A stretch of 64,000 bases of DNA from Veillonella parvula. GTDB taxonomy: Bacteria > Bacillota > Negativicutes > Veillonellales > Veillonellaceae. Positions 8,230-16,759 of this stretch are shown here, in pieces. A model generated the notes under the pieces. The model did no database searches. It was given only the letters and a program-made list of their open reading frames with translations, and was not told the DNA's origin. Location: the NCBI RefSeq assembly GCF_036456085.1, contig NZ_CP138632.1:744001-808000 (forward strand). The letters are read 5' to 3'. Numbering within the stretch: position 1 is the stretch's first letter; each line of letters starts with the position of its first letter. The translations under genes were made by a program, and so were the position numbers.

Positions 8230-8772
8230 ATGTCAAAATACTCAAAAGAAGTAAAAGAAAAGGCAATTTATCTTTCTGAAAAAGGATGGGGTCGATTTAG
8301 AATTGCTAAAGAGCTTGAGGTGCCAGAAAGTACTATAAAAAATTGGCTACACAAGTTTAACCTTAATCATAATTTGACCCATAAAATTGGTACACAAGTA
8401 TTTTCAGCAGATTTTAAACGTAAAGTTCTTGAAGCTAGGTGGAAGAATAAGTTATCCTTTAAAGAAACAGCAGAATTATTTAATTTAGATAACCCTAGTC
8501 TAATTGCTACATGGCAAAAGCGGTATTTAGAAGAAGGGATTTTGGGGTTGCAACCCAAGCCTAAAGGTAGACCACCTATGAAGACTAAGAAAGAAATTAA
8601 GATACAAGTAGATTCAAGCCAAAAATCAGATAAGGAACGTATTAAAGAACTGGAAGCTGAAAATGCTCGATTAAAGTATGAAATATCTTTTTATGACGAC
8701 TTTATGAAAGAAATGCGTGAAATTGCTAAACCTAATCGAGCCGTAAAAAAAAGCACAAGCAATTGCCATTGA
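8230..8772 (+). CDS. IS3-family transposase OrfA
   Basis: The 180-residue protein starts at ATG 8230, which has a GGGAGGTG site upstream; a GTG at 8218 is an alternative. Residues 1-50 form a helix-turn-helix (GWGRFRIAKELEVPESTIKNW), residues about 55-110 a second helix-turn-helix with an ETAELFNL stretch, and the tail (about 135-165) a leucine-zipper-like helix. This is the IS150-type OrfA layout, which binds the IS ends. An A8 tract at 8745-8752 near the end is the expected frame-change site into OrfB. Confidence 0.87.
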   Translation: MSKYSKEVKEKAIYLSEKGWGRFRIAKELEVPESTIKNWLHKFNLNHNLTHKIGTQVFSADFKRKVLEARWKNKLSFKETAELFNLDNPSLIATWQKRYLEEGILGLQPKPKGRPPMKTKKEIKIQVDSSQKSDKERIKELEAENARLKYEISFYDDFMKEMREIAKPNRAVKKSTSNCH

Positions 8773-9607
8773 AAGATTAAGAAAAATATATCCGCTTCAG
8801 TTTATGCTCAAATACTTTGGTATTAGTCGAAGTACGTATTATGCGCGCCTAGCCAGCATAAATAAAGGGGACAAATATATAGAGGAACGAGACGCTATTC
8901 GTACCCTTGTATCGATGAACAAGGGTCGTTACGGATATCGACGAATCACAATAGCATTACATAAATTAGGCTTCAATATAAATCATAAAGTTGTGATGCG
9001 TATTATGAAGGAAGAAAACTTAACATGCAAAGTTCGTCTAAAGAAGTATCGTTTATATAGAGGTACAGAAGGAAAAATTGCTCCTAATATTATTAAGCGA
9101 AACTTTACTGCAACAAAGCCAGATCAAAAATGGACCACAGATATTACCGAATTCCACTTGTTTGGGCGTAAGGTTTATTTATCACCAATCTTAGATATGT
9201 ATAATGGAGAAATTGTATCCTATGAAATATCAGAACGACCTGTATTAACACAGGTGTTATCTATGCTGGATAAAGCCTTTAAGAACAGGCCACATAGCAA
9301 AGGTTGCATCTTACATTCAGATCAAGGATGGCAGTACCAGCATAGCAGTTATCAAGAAACATTAATAAATCACGCTATCATCCAAAGTATGTCTCGAAAA
9401 GGAAACTGTTTGGATAATAGCGTGATGGAAAACTTCTTTGGCTTACTAAAATCAGAGTTGTTATATTTAGAGGAATCTACTTCCTATGAAGATTTTATCA
9501 ACAAATTAAAAGATTATATTGATTATTACAATACAAAACGTATTAAGCTCAAATTAAAAGGAATGAGCCCGGTAGAATACCGAACTCATTCCCAAAGAAT
9601 AGCTTAA
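8747..9607 (+). CDS. IS3-family transposase OrfB (DDE integrase core)
   Basis: The frame is open from 8747, just after a TAA at 8744, and has its first ATG at 8804, which gives 267 residues. It begins with an HTH_21-like region and continues into an rve integrase core: KWTTDITEFH (first Asp), ILHSDQGWQY (second Asp) and NSVMENFFGLLKSE (Glu). All three catalytic residues are present. OrfB would normally be made as an OrfAB fusion by frameshifting at the A8 tract. Here OrfB lies +1 (equivalent to -2) relative to OrfA rather than the usual -1. It encodes a complete catalytic core, so mobility is possible if the fusion can be made. Confidence 0.87.
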   Translation, partial: KKAQAIAIERLRKIYPLQFMLKYFGISRSTYYARLASINKGDKYIEERDAIRTLVSMNKGRYGYRRITIALHKLGFNINHKVVMRIMKEENLTCKVRLKKYRLYRGTEGKIAPNIIKRNFTATKPDQKWTTDITEFHLFGRKVYLSPILDMYNGEIVSYEISERPVLTQVLSMLDKAFKNRPHSKGCILHSDQGWQYQHSSYQETLINHAIIQSMSRKGNCLDNSVMENFFGLLKSELLYLEESTSYEDFINKLKDYIDYYNTKRIKLKLKGMSPVEYRTHSQRIA

Positions 9608-9639
9608 TTATATCTGTCCAAGAAAATGGGTGCAGATCA

Positions 9640-9868
9640 AAAAGCGACCTTCACCCAAGGTTTTGTTAAATATCAGTACATTCCCCAAATCTAAATCACA
9701 GTTGTTAAAACATATTTCTCCTGAGAATGCTTTTTCTTCACCATCTACCAATTGATACATTTCGTCAACTGTTAACGTTAATGTTTTATTATGAATTTTA
9801 ATTCTATTTACTTTACTACCATAAAGACTGAAAAGGATATTACTATGTCTATCATGTATAAAATCCAT
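9640..9868 (-). pseudogene. Unknown gene, 3' end removed by the IS3 element
   Basis: A minus-strand frame starts at ATG 9866-9868, with GTGAGGGA as ribosome site; a GTG at 9880 is an alternative. It encodes about 76 residues before entering the IS3 right end, where it stops by chance at 9608. The start reads MDFIHDRHSNILFSLYGSK and the rest is mixed beta-type sequence without a motif I recognise. No membrane segment or signal peptide is visible. The original length and function are unknown. Confidence 0.45.
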
Positions 9869-9945
9869 ATTATCCCTCACAAGATTAAATCTAAAATTGT
9901 AATTTAAATGAATTCTAGGTTTTTCTATTTTAAATTTGATTATAT

Positions 9946-9990
9946 GGGCGTCCTTTCACTCTTGGTAAGCAAAGCCACTGCCTCAGCGGT
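9946..9990 (-). repeat. Degraded second copy of the rlmD 3' end
   Basis: Plus-strand bases about 9948-9984 resemble 10067-10103, the last codons of rlmD, at roughly three quarters of positions, including an unbroken GTAAGCAAAGC. Translated on the minus strand, both give the same peptide pattern (EAVALLT then K or R, then SE). The copy lies about 75 bp beyond the rlmD stop. It could be an attachment-site scar or the relic of a recombined rlmD copy. Confidence 0.6.
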
Positions 9991-10061
9991 TCGGCGTTTC
10001 CAATCACACTTCGTCTTTCCCTCGTGTTCTTGGACGCCTATCGTATGGGCAGTGCTAATGC

Positions 10062-11552
10062 TCACTGCGTCGCTTCGCTCCTAGTAAGCAAAGCAACAGC
10101 TTCGACATGCGCTGTCATAGGGAACATGTCTACAGGTTGTACTTCTTGTAGTTCATAGCCGTAGTGTGTTAGTATTTCAATGTCTCGTGCCATGGTTGCA
10201 GGATTACAGGATACGTAGACAATACGTTTTGGTTCCATACCCGCCGCAGAGGTTAGTACTTCTTCTTTACAGCCCGCCCGGATTGGATCGAATACGATAA
10301 CGTCAGGTCGTACGCCTGCTTTGTAAAGTTTTGGCATTTCTACGGCCGCATCGGCAACGATAAACTCTGTATTATCATAGCCATTGCGTTGGGCGTTTTC
10401 ACGAGCATTGATAATAGCAGGTTCTACGATTTCAATACCGATAACATGTTTTGCCTTATGTGCCAAGAATAGTGAAATAGTGCCTGTACCACAGTACGCA
10501 TCAATAACTGTTTCATTTCCTTTTAGATCCGCATAAGCTAGCGCTTGGTCATACAGTACTGTAGTTTGTTCTGGATTAACTTGGAAGAAGGAATGTGGGG
10601 ATAAGGTAAATTGTAAGTCCTTTATATAATCTGTAATTGTTCCATCACCGTAGAGGATATGATTCTTAGGTCCTAATATAACATTGGTACGCTTACTATT
10701 TACGTTATGAACGATTGTTTCTACTTGAGGGATGCGTTCTGTTAATTTCTCTACCCACTTTTCTTGATGTGGTAAATGGTCAGTAGCAGTTACAAGGATA
10801 ATCATCCATCCAGATTGTCCGATACGACCGATGACATGACGTAGTACACCCTTACCAGTATGTTCATCATAAGGTTCAATATCAAACTCTTTGGCGATTT
10901 GGTAGCAAGCTTGAGCAATACTATTATTACCTTCTGCTTGTATTGGACAATTCGTACCTTGCACGATATCGTGAGATCCCATCGCATAAAAGCCCATTTG
11001 AATAGCACCTTTAGTCCCGCCTACAGGCATTTGCATTTTATTCCGATACGCCCATGGTTCTTTAGGTCCCAATGCTGGTTTTACAAGTTCTGGATTTTGA
11101 TGACCAATGCGTTCGATAACGTCCTTCACCTTTTGTGTTTTTAGTGAAAGCTGTCCTTCATAGGTAATGTGTTGTAGTTGGCAGCCTCCACAGAATCCAT
11201 AAAGGTCACAATTAGGATCGATACGATTAGGTGCCATAGTAACAATGTCTAGGAGTTTACCTGTAGCATAAGTCTTTTTAACCATATTGATGGATACTTT
11301 CACGGTTTCTCCAGGCAAGGCAAAGGGAACAAAGACTGTAAAATCCTCTACACGACCTACCCCTTCACCACTACTACCGATACCATGAATAGTAACTAAT
11401 ACTTCATCCCCTAACTTAACTGGAGCATTGAGTATGGCCTGTTGCTTCTTAGATAATGTGCTAGTAACTGATTGACCTGTATTCGCACGATTACCGTTTC
11501 TACGTTGTTGTTTAGATTTTTTCTTACGAGATGTACGACTTGTACCGTTCAT
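10062..11552 (-). CDS. rlmD: 23S rRNA (uracil-C5)-methyltransferase, RumA/RlmD type
   Basis: The 496-residue protein has a very basic N-terminal tail, a TRAM domain (about residues 45-105), a cluster of cysteines for a 4Fe-4S centre (CDLYGFCGGC), and a SAM-dependent methyltransferase domain with VIDAYCGTGTISLF, FDPIRAGC and the catalytic Cys in YVSCNPATMARD. It methylates a uridine in 23S rRNA in the cytoplasm. The ATG at 11550-11552 shares its A with the TAA of the upstream terC gene (TAATG). This coupling makes it more likely than the TTG seven codons upstream. The 3' end borders the accessory region and has a degraded copy downstream. Whether it modifies U1939, U747 or both cannot be read here. 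Confidence 0.9.
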   Translation of the reverse strand: MNGTSRTSRKKKSKQQRRNGNRANTGQSVTSTLSKKQQAILNAPVKLGDEVLVTIHGIGSSGEGVGRVEDFTVFVPFALPGETVKVSINMVKKTYATGKLLDIVTMAPNRIDPNCDLYGFCGGCQLQHITYEGQLSLKTQKVKDVIERIGHQNPELVKPALGPKEPWAYRNKMQMPVGGTKGAIQMGFYAMGSHDIVQGTNCPIQAEGNNSIAQACYQIAKEFDIEPYDEHTGKGVLRHVIGRIGQSGWMIILVTATDHLPHQEKWVEKLTERIPQVETIVHNVNSKRTNVILGPKNHILYGDGTITDYIKDLQFTLSPHSFFQVNPEQTTVLYDQALAYADLKGNETVIDAYCGTGTISLFLAHKAKHVIGIEIVEPAIINARENAQRNGYDNTEFIVADAAVEMPKLYKAGVRPDVIVFDPIRAGCKEEVLTSAAGMEPKRIVYVSCNPATMARDIEILTHYGYELQEVQPVDMFPMTAHVEAVALLTRSEATQ

Positions 11553-12220
11553 TACGAATCTCTTTTCTTCCAAATTTTAATCATGCCAGTTACGATAAGT
11601 ACAAAAAATACAGTGCCAAATTTCACGAGTAATTCTTCACCTTGAATATATGGCATAAGAAGTGGATCTTCCACAATCATTTCGCCTGCAACCCAGCCAA
11701 GTAGTGCACCACCAGCCCAAAGAATGGCAGGGAATTTATTGATAATACGAGCAAATAACGTAGAGCAAAATACGATAATTGGAACAGTAATTAACATACC
11801 AGCGATAACAAGCTCTAAATGACCTTTAGCGGCACCTACTACACCGATGACATTATCAATACTCATCATCGCATCGGCTACAATAATTGTCCAAATGGCA
11901 CCCATTAAAGAATTCTTAGCTTCGATATGTGCATCTTCATCTCCACCCTTGAGTAATTGAATGGCAATCCATACAAGCACAAGTCCACCACCTAAATGGA
12001 TAAGAGGTACCAACGTTAAAGCTTCTACAAGAAGTGTGGCAAAGATAAGGCGCATTAGAATAGCCCCTACCGTACCCCAGATAACAGCCTTCTTTTGTAA
12101 TTCTGGAGCTAATTTACCAGCCGCCATACCGATAACAACAGCGTTATCTCCTGCTAACAAAATATCTATTAAAATAATCTTACTAATGGTTATCCACGTA
12201 GCGGCTTCCAAAAATTCCAT
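11552..12220 (-). CDS. TerC-family (YjbE-like) integral membrane protein
   Basis: The 222-residue protein has about seven hydrophobic segments and the TerC-family motif DILLAGDNAVVIGMAA, repeated in inverted form as DAMMSIDNVIGVVGAA. The two conserved Asp-Asn pairs are likely metal-transport residues. Relatives of the YjbE/YceF type export manganese or supply metal to exported enzymes. A paralogue lies directly upstream at 12421-13080. It overlaps rlmD through TAATG. An extended -10 box at 12268-12273 suggests its own promoter. No manganese riboswitch was seen. Substrate is inferred from the family only. Confidence 0.85.
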   Translation of the reverse strand: MEFLEAATWITISKIILIDILLAGDNAVVIGMAAGKLAPELQKKAVIWGTVGAILMRLIFATLLVEALTLVPLIHLGGGLVLVWIAIQLLKGGDEDAHIEAKNSLMGAIWTIIVADAMMSIDNVIGVVGAAKGHLELVIAGMLITVPIIVFCSTLFARIINKFPAILWAGGALLGWVAGEMIVEDPLLMPYIQGEELLVKFGTVFFVLIVTGMIKIWKKRDS

Positions 12221-12267
12221 TCTGTACTTACCTCAATTCACTCTGCTAATTCAATAACTATCCCTTA

Positions 12268-12273
12268 ACTATA
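12268..12273 (-). promoter_or_regulatory. Extended -10 box for the terC-rlmD pair
   Basis: Minus-strand TGGTATAGT gives a TG-extended -10 hexamer (TATAGT) about 48 bp before the TerC start at 12220. No convincing -35 box is present 17 bp upstream. Confidence 0.4.
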
Positions 12274-12374
12274 CCACAAATTCTCTATTTTCTCATCTAA
12301 AAGAAAGCTCTTAGACTACCACTATTATTCTTAAGATTAGCCTATAAGGTTCTTTATAATGACAATACTTTTAC

Positions 12375-12411
12375 GAAAAAATATCTCTCCTCCTATGACT
12401 AGAAGAAGAGA
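12375..12411 (-). terminator. Rho-independent terminator after the second terC gene
   Basis: Minus-strand stem of 12 bp (12400-12411 pairing with 12382-12393, two G-U pairs), loop of 6, then a run of U (12375-12381). It lies just after the stop at 12421. Confidence 0.75.
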
Positions 12412-12420
12412 TTTATTACA

Positions 12421-13080
12421 TTATTTTTTAAGTTTCTTTACTAACAAAGATGCCCCTACTACGAGGATAACAGCTCCGACTTTGATGAGTAATGCATACG
12501 GTTCTACGGTATGTGAAATTAATTTATCTTCCACACTCATTGCTGCACCCACCCAGGCAAGGATACCGCCACCAACGTAAAGGATGATTGGAAAGCGTTC
12601 GATAACTTTTACAAATAAAGTACTACCATAAATGATAATAGGTACTGTAATAAGCATACCAATAGCAACTAATGTCATATCACCACCAGCGGCACCAACT
12701 ACACCAATAACATTATCGATGCCCATAATACCATCTGCAATTACAATAGTAGTAATAGCAGCACGCAAACTATCCTTCGCTTCAATATTATGCTCGCTTT
12801 CATCATCAGCAACAAGTTTGTAACCGATCCATAAAAGAAGGATACCACCTACTAAACGAAGAGCAGGAATATTGTTCAGTGCCTCTACAAATAGGAATGC
12901 CATAACAAGACGTAAAATAATGGCGCCAGCTGTGCCCCAAAAAATCGCCTTCTTCTGTAAATGTGCGGGTAAGTTGCGAGCCGCCATACCAATAACAATG
13001 GCATTATCACCAGCGAGTAAGATATCGATAACAATGATTTGTAACATTGCTAATAAGCCTTGTACAGTTAAGATGTCCAA
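12421..13080 (-). CDS. TerC-family (YjbE-like) integral membrane protein, paralogue
   Basis: The 219-residue protein is closely similar to the neighbouring gene, with motifs DILLAGDNAIVIGMAA and DGIMGIDNVIGVVGAA and about seven membrane segments. It starts with TTG, chosen because AAGGAGG lies at the right distance before it and no ATG is near. It has its own terminator, so it is transcribed separately from the terC-rlmD pair. The two copies look like an old tandem duplication and may divide work between metals or conditions. Manganese export or metalation of exported proteins is the family-based guess. Confidence 0.85.
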   Translation of the reverse strand: MDILTVQGLLAMLQIIVIDILLAGDNAIVIGMAARNLPAHLQKKAIFWGTAGAIILRLVMAFLFVEALNNIPALRLVGGILLLWIGYKLVADDESEHNIEAKDSLRAAITTIVIADGIMGIDNVIGVVGAAGGDMTLVAIGMLITVPIIIYGSTLFVKVIERFPIILYVGGGILAWVGAAMSVEDKLISHTVEPYALLIKVGAVILVVGASLLVKKLKK

Positions 13081-13407
13081 TGTATCCTCCTTATAATATA
13101 ACTATAGTATATATATTATAATCAATATAGTTAAGTGGTGTAAAATTCAATTTGTAAAATATATATTCATATTTAGCATACTCTATTCCTATTACTTTAT
13201 TCATATTAATGAGAGAAATATAAGACTACAAATAAAATCTCTACGACACATAAACTCTTTATTTATAGAGTAATAATTAACATATATGGTTCTTTATTTC
13301 ACTCTATATTTTACTCCATATTTAATTCCTAAATTTTAGGGAGTTTATCTATTATATTAGACTACTTTATGGTATCGTATTATATATCATTACTAAGGGA
13401 GGTTAGT
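13081..13407. other. Divergent intergenic region between terC paralogue and MATE gene
   Basis: 327 bp, very AT-rich, with starts leaving on both sides. It must hold two promoters, but no clear -35/-10 pair with standard spacing was found. Small inverted repeats occur (for example ACTCT...AGAGT near 13253-13271 and CCTAAA...TTTAGG near 13328-13340). No RNA gene or ORF was recognised. Confidence 0.4.
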
Positions 13408-14751
13408 ATGTATCAAACATATTCTATACTGCAAAAATTATGGTTGTTCATAAAACTATTTACTCCAATGTGCATCACTCAATTTTCCCTGATTGGGGCT
13501 ACCTTCATCGCCATCTTTTTAACGGGGCAATATAGTACGACTGATTTAGCTGGTGTCGCTACGGGATATAATTTGTGGCTCCTCTTCTATATCTTTGCAC
13601 AAGGTACATTAATGGGTATCACGCCAATCATTTCTCAACTATTAGGAGCTAAGAAAACAGATGATATTCCAATAATCTTTCATCAAGGCCTTTTCATCGG
13701 TACAGGACTAGCATTTTTAATTTTATTAATTGGTATATTCGGCTTACGCCCTTTATTGACATATTTAAATCTTGAACCCGCTGCCACCGAGGTATGTATT
13801 AGTTATCTGAAAGCCTTTGCACTTGGTTTATTCCCATTACTCTGGGTAAATACCTTGCGTAACACGGTAGATTCTCACGGATTAACACATTATTCCATGG
13901 CCATTGTCTTTACAAGCTTTGTGATTAACGTATTCTTAAATTATGCACTCATCTTTGGTCATTATGGTCTTCCTGAAATTGGTGGTGTTGGTGCTGGCTA
14001 TGGTATTGCCGGTGCCTGTTGGACCAACTTTATTCTATTTAGCTTAGTCATTCTATTGCATCCTAAGTTAAAAGGCTATCACATCTATAAAGATTTCCAT
14101 AGCCCTAATTTCCACTATATCCGTGAACAATTACAAGTTGGTATACCCATTGGTTTTTCCATCTTCTTTGAAGCTAGTATCTTTAGCATTGCTGGGCTTT
14201 TAATGGTTCATTTTGGATCTGCTGTAGTAGCAGCTCACCAATCGGTTATTTCCTTTACTAATGTTTTCTACTGCTTGCCATTAAGCATTGCCATGTCTTC
14301 TACCATTGCCGTTGCTTATGAACTCGGTGCAGGGCGAAAAAAGGAAGCCATTCAATACTCTTATATTTCTCGTGCATTAGCTATCATTATAGCCATTCTC
14401 ATATGCGCCTTTACATTCACCCATATGGATAATATAGCTGATTTATTTACAAATGATGATGAAGTATATGAGCTTATTTATCACTTCCTCGGATATGGCG
14501 TATTCTTTGCAGCCATCGATGCCATAGGTACACCATTACAAGGTATTCTAAGAGCCTACAAGGATGTTAAAGTAGTTCTTTACATCTCACTCATTTCCTA
14601 TTGGGGTGTATGTTTTCCAACAGCTTATACCCTTGCTAAAAATCCTAATTATGGACCATTTGGCGTATGGATTGGCTTACTCTCTAGCGTACTAGTAGCA
14701 GGTATATTATTCACATGGCGTACATGGTACATTCAACGTAAACAAAACTAA
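13408..14751 (+). CDS. MATE-family multidrug/cation exporter
   Basis: The 447-residue protein has about 12 hydrophobic segments and the two-half layout of MATE transporters. Typical features are FTPMCITQFSLIG in the first helix, an LMGITPIISQLLGA segment early in the N half and its pseudo-repeat (SSTIAVAYELGAG) in the C half. MATE proteins export drugs or metabolites by cation antiport across the inner membrane. ATG 13408 follows AAGGGAGGTTAGT, so it is preferred over the longer frame from 13369. The gene stands alone between a divergent promoter region and a terminator. Substrate unknown. Confidence 0.87.
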   Translation: MYQTYSILQKLWLFIKLFTPMCITQFSLIGATFIAIFLTGQYSTTDLAGVATGYNLWLLFYIFAQGTLMGITPIISQLLGAKKTDDIPIIFHQGLFIGTGLAFLILLIGIFGLRPLLTYLNLEPAATEVCISYLKAFALGLFPLLWVNTLRNTVDSHGLTHYSMAIVFTSFVINVFLNYALIFGHYGLPEIGGVGAGYGIAGACWTNFILFSLVILLHPKLKGYHIYKDFHSPNFHYIREQLQVGIPIGFSIFFEASIFSIAGLLMVHFGSAVVAAHQSVISFTNVFYCLPLSIAMSSTIAVAYELGAGRKKEAIQYSYISRALAIIIAILICAFTFTHMDNIADLFTNDDEVYELIYHFLGYGVFFAAIDAIGTPLQGILRAYKDVKVVLYISLISYWGVCFPTAYTLAKNPNYGPFGVWIGLLSSVLVAGILFTWRTWYIQRKQN

Positions 14752-14768
14752 ATAACAGTTAATACAGT

Positions 14769-14800
14769 AAAAGAGCATCTTATGTAAGATGCTCTTTTTT
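14769..14800. terminator. Bidirectional terminator between the MATE gene and uvrC
   Basis: Stem AAAGAGCATCTTA paired with TAAGATGCTCTTT around a 2-nt turn, with T-runs on both strands. It serves the convergent MATE (plus) and uvrC (minus) genes; the uvrC stop lies at its edge. Confidence 0.85.
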
Positions 14801-16625
14801 ATTTCAGTATATCTTGTTTTTCTACTTTGGACATACGGAAGAAATTATATAGTGTTTCTGCCGTCTTATAATTCATAGATTCTACATTTGCTAGTTCATC
14901 AATAGATGCCTCTTTCATGGCCTCTAAACTATTAAAGTGAGCCCATAAGGCCTTACGGCGTTTAGGACCGATGCCTTCAATATGATCTAGAATAGATTCA
15001 AGATTTCGCTTGCCCCGCAACTTACGGTGATAAGTAATGGCAAAACGATGGGCTTCATCACGAATTTGTTGGAGTAATTGAAGTTCCGGCGTGTGATGAC
15101 TCAAGATGATACTTTCAGATTGCCCCTCTACAAAGACCTCTTCAATACGTTTAGCCAAGGAAATAACAGGCACATCTGTAACACCAACGGCACGGATTAA
15201 TGGCAAGGCCGCATTGAGCTGACCTTTACCACCATCGATGATAATAAGATCTGGCATAGGCCAGTCTGTTTCATTACCGTAGCGTCGTTCCATAATTTCT
15301 GCCATCGATTTAAAATCATCTGGCTTACCCTGTGTGGTTTTCAATTTAAAGCGACGATATTCCTTCTTCGCAGGCTTGCCACCTTCAAAAACAACCATGG
15401 AAGCCACCGTTTCAGCCCCTTGAGTATGAGATATATCAAAACACTCCATACGTTCAGGTAAACGTGGTAAGTCAAGAATCTCGGCTAGCTTCTTAACCGC
15501 TCCGCCAGTCTTATCGATTTGGTGCTGCCACTGACGACGACGTTCTTCAAGGAAAGTTTCCGCATTTTCATGAGCCATCTTAATCATGTCCATCTTATAG
15601 CCACGCTGTGGCACAGATACATCTACGTGTTGACCTTTTAGCTGTGTAAACCATTCACTTAATAAGTCTCTATCTGTACTCTCCATAGGTAGTAGTAACT
15701 CTTTAGGGATAAAGTTTGTATCTCCATAGTATTGCTTGATAAAGTCTGTCATAATGGTTTCTGAACTATCTCCATCATGTTGCACAAAGTAATTCTCACG
15801 GCCTAACAGACGACCACCGCGGATGAATAGCAACTGTACACAGGCCATCGATGTATCTACAGCCAATCCTAAGACGTCTAAGTCGCCACGTTGAGTAACC
15901 ATGCGTTGCTTTTCTTGTATCTTTTCAATGCTAGACAATTGATCACGATAACGTGCAGCATCTTCAAAGCGCAAATCTTCTGCAGCAGCTTCCATCTTTG
16001 ATTTAATTTCCTTTAGCAATGGTATAGGTTTACCTTCAAAAAGTTCTATAATTTCGTCAATATACTTCCGATAATCCGGTACAGATATTTTGTTAAAACA
16101 CGGTGCCTCGCAGTAATGCATATGATACTGCAAGCACGGGCGTTCTACCTTCATAGACTTACAGGTACGCAATGGATAGTACTGGCGTATTAATTTCAGT
16201 ACCACATGGACGGATGTAACGTCTGTAAAAGGGCCAAAATACTTAGCCCCATCTCGTTCAAGACGGCGCGTCATATATACACGAGGATAGTCTTCTTGCA
16301 CTGAGATTTTGACATAGGGGTACGTCTTATCATCGCGGAGCCTAATATTATATTTAGGTTCATGCTCCTTGATAAGAGTATTCTCCAAGATGAGCGCTTC
16401 CATCTCCGTCTTTGTTTGAATGACTTCCACATCGACGGCTCGTTTCATCATGGCCGTAACCTTTGGCGCACGGTTTGCATCGTTACGCACATAGGAACGC
16501 ACACGGTTGCGCAGATTAATAGCCTTACCTACATAGATGATGCGGTTATATTGATTGCGCCATAAATAGACACCTGGCGTCGTTGGCAGATGACTGACCT
16601 TTTCCAATAATTCTTCAGACGGCAT
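14799..16625 (-). CDS. uvrC: Excinuclease ABC subunit C
   Basis: The 608-residue protein has the GIY-YIG nuclease domain at the N terminus (GVYLWRN through RIIYVGKA, about residues 18-35), a UVR motif near 205-240 (AAAEDLRFEDAARYRDQL), an RNase-H-like nuclease domain beginning with CFDISHTQGAETVASMV, and C-terminal helix-hairpin-helix repeats (HIEGIGPKRRKALW). It makes the two incisions around bulky DNA lesions after UvrA2B loading. It is downstream of uvrA and uvrB on the same strand. Length and motifs are normal. Confidence 0.96.
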   Translation of the reverse strand: MPSEELLEKVSHLPTTPGVYLWRNQYNRIIYVGKAINLRNRVRSYVRNDANRAPKVTAMMKRAVDVEVIQTKTEMEALILENTLIKEHEPKYNIRLRDDKTYPYVKISVQEDYPRVYMTRRLERDGAKYFGPFTDVTSVHVVLKLIRQYYPLRTCKSMKVERPCLQYHMHYCEAPCFNKISVPDYRKYIDEIIELFEGKPIPLLKEIKSKMEAAAEDLRFEDAARYRDQLSSIEKIQEKQRMVTQRGDLDVLGLAVDTSMACVQLLFIRGGRLLGRENYFVQHDGDSSETIMTDFIKQYYGDTNFIPKELLLPMESTDRDLLSEWFTQLKGQHVDVSVPQRGYKMDMIKMAHENAETFLEERRRQWQHQIDKTGGAVKKLAEILDLPRLPERMECFDISHTQGAETVASMVVFEGGKPAKKEYRRFKLKTTQGKPDDFKSMAEIMERRYGNETDWPMPDLIIIDGGKGQLNAALPLIRAVGVTDVPVISLAKRIEEVFVEGQSESIILSHHTPELQLLQQIRDEAHRFAITYHRKLRGKRNLESILDHIEGIGPKRRKALWAHFNSLEAMKEASIDELANVESMNYKTAETLYNFFRMSKVEKQDILK

Positions 16626-16651
16626 GTTTCCTCCTTTCCTTGTAGATTACA

Positions 16652-16717
16652 AGAGAATAGCTTACACACTTCTTTAAATAATGCTCTTTATGAGTTAAAG
16701 GATGTAGTCTATTCTCT
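16652..16717 (-). repeat. Inverted repeat in the uvrA-uvrC gap
   Basis: AGAGAATAG at 16652-16660 pairs with CTATTCTCT at 16709-16717, with further pairing inside (TAC/GTA). The long loop is AT-rich. It lies in the leader before uvrC, 27 bp upstream of the start, and could be an RNA structure or a regulator site; there is no U-run typical of a terminator. Confidence 0.4.
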
Positions 16718-16759
16718 TTATGATTTTTCTTTTATAGAAACTTAAATATATGTACTATT

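Larger units (their letters stand above)
8181..9639 (+). mobile_element. IS3-family (IS150-like) insertion sequence
   Basis: The element has two overlapping transposase frames and recognisable inverted ends. The left end (8181-8205) begins TGAACTGCACCCC and the reverse complement of the right end (9615-9639) begins TGATCTGCACCCA; about 18 of 25 positions match, ending in a shared TTGGACA. Flanking bases (TAG left, AAA right) show no 3-bp duplication, so one flank may have been rearranged. It lies between the defence-operon promoter and a truncated unknown gene. Confidence 0.88.

Noticed and set aside
8178-9642. A 3-bp target duplication flanking the IS3 element
   Set aside because: TAG on the left and AAA on the right do not match, so none is claimed.
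10860-11144. Plus-strand frames inside rlmD and other core genes
   Set aside because: They are antisense shadows of strongly conserved genes, without ribosome sites or recognisable products.
12221-13407. Manganese (yybP-ykoY) riboswitch before the TerC genes
   Set aside because: Neither upstream region shows the expected multi-helix motif; the paralogue has only AT-rich sequence directly before its ribosome site.
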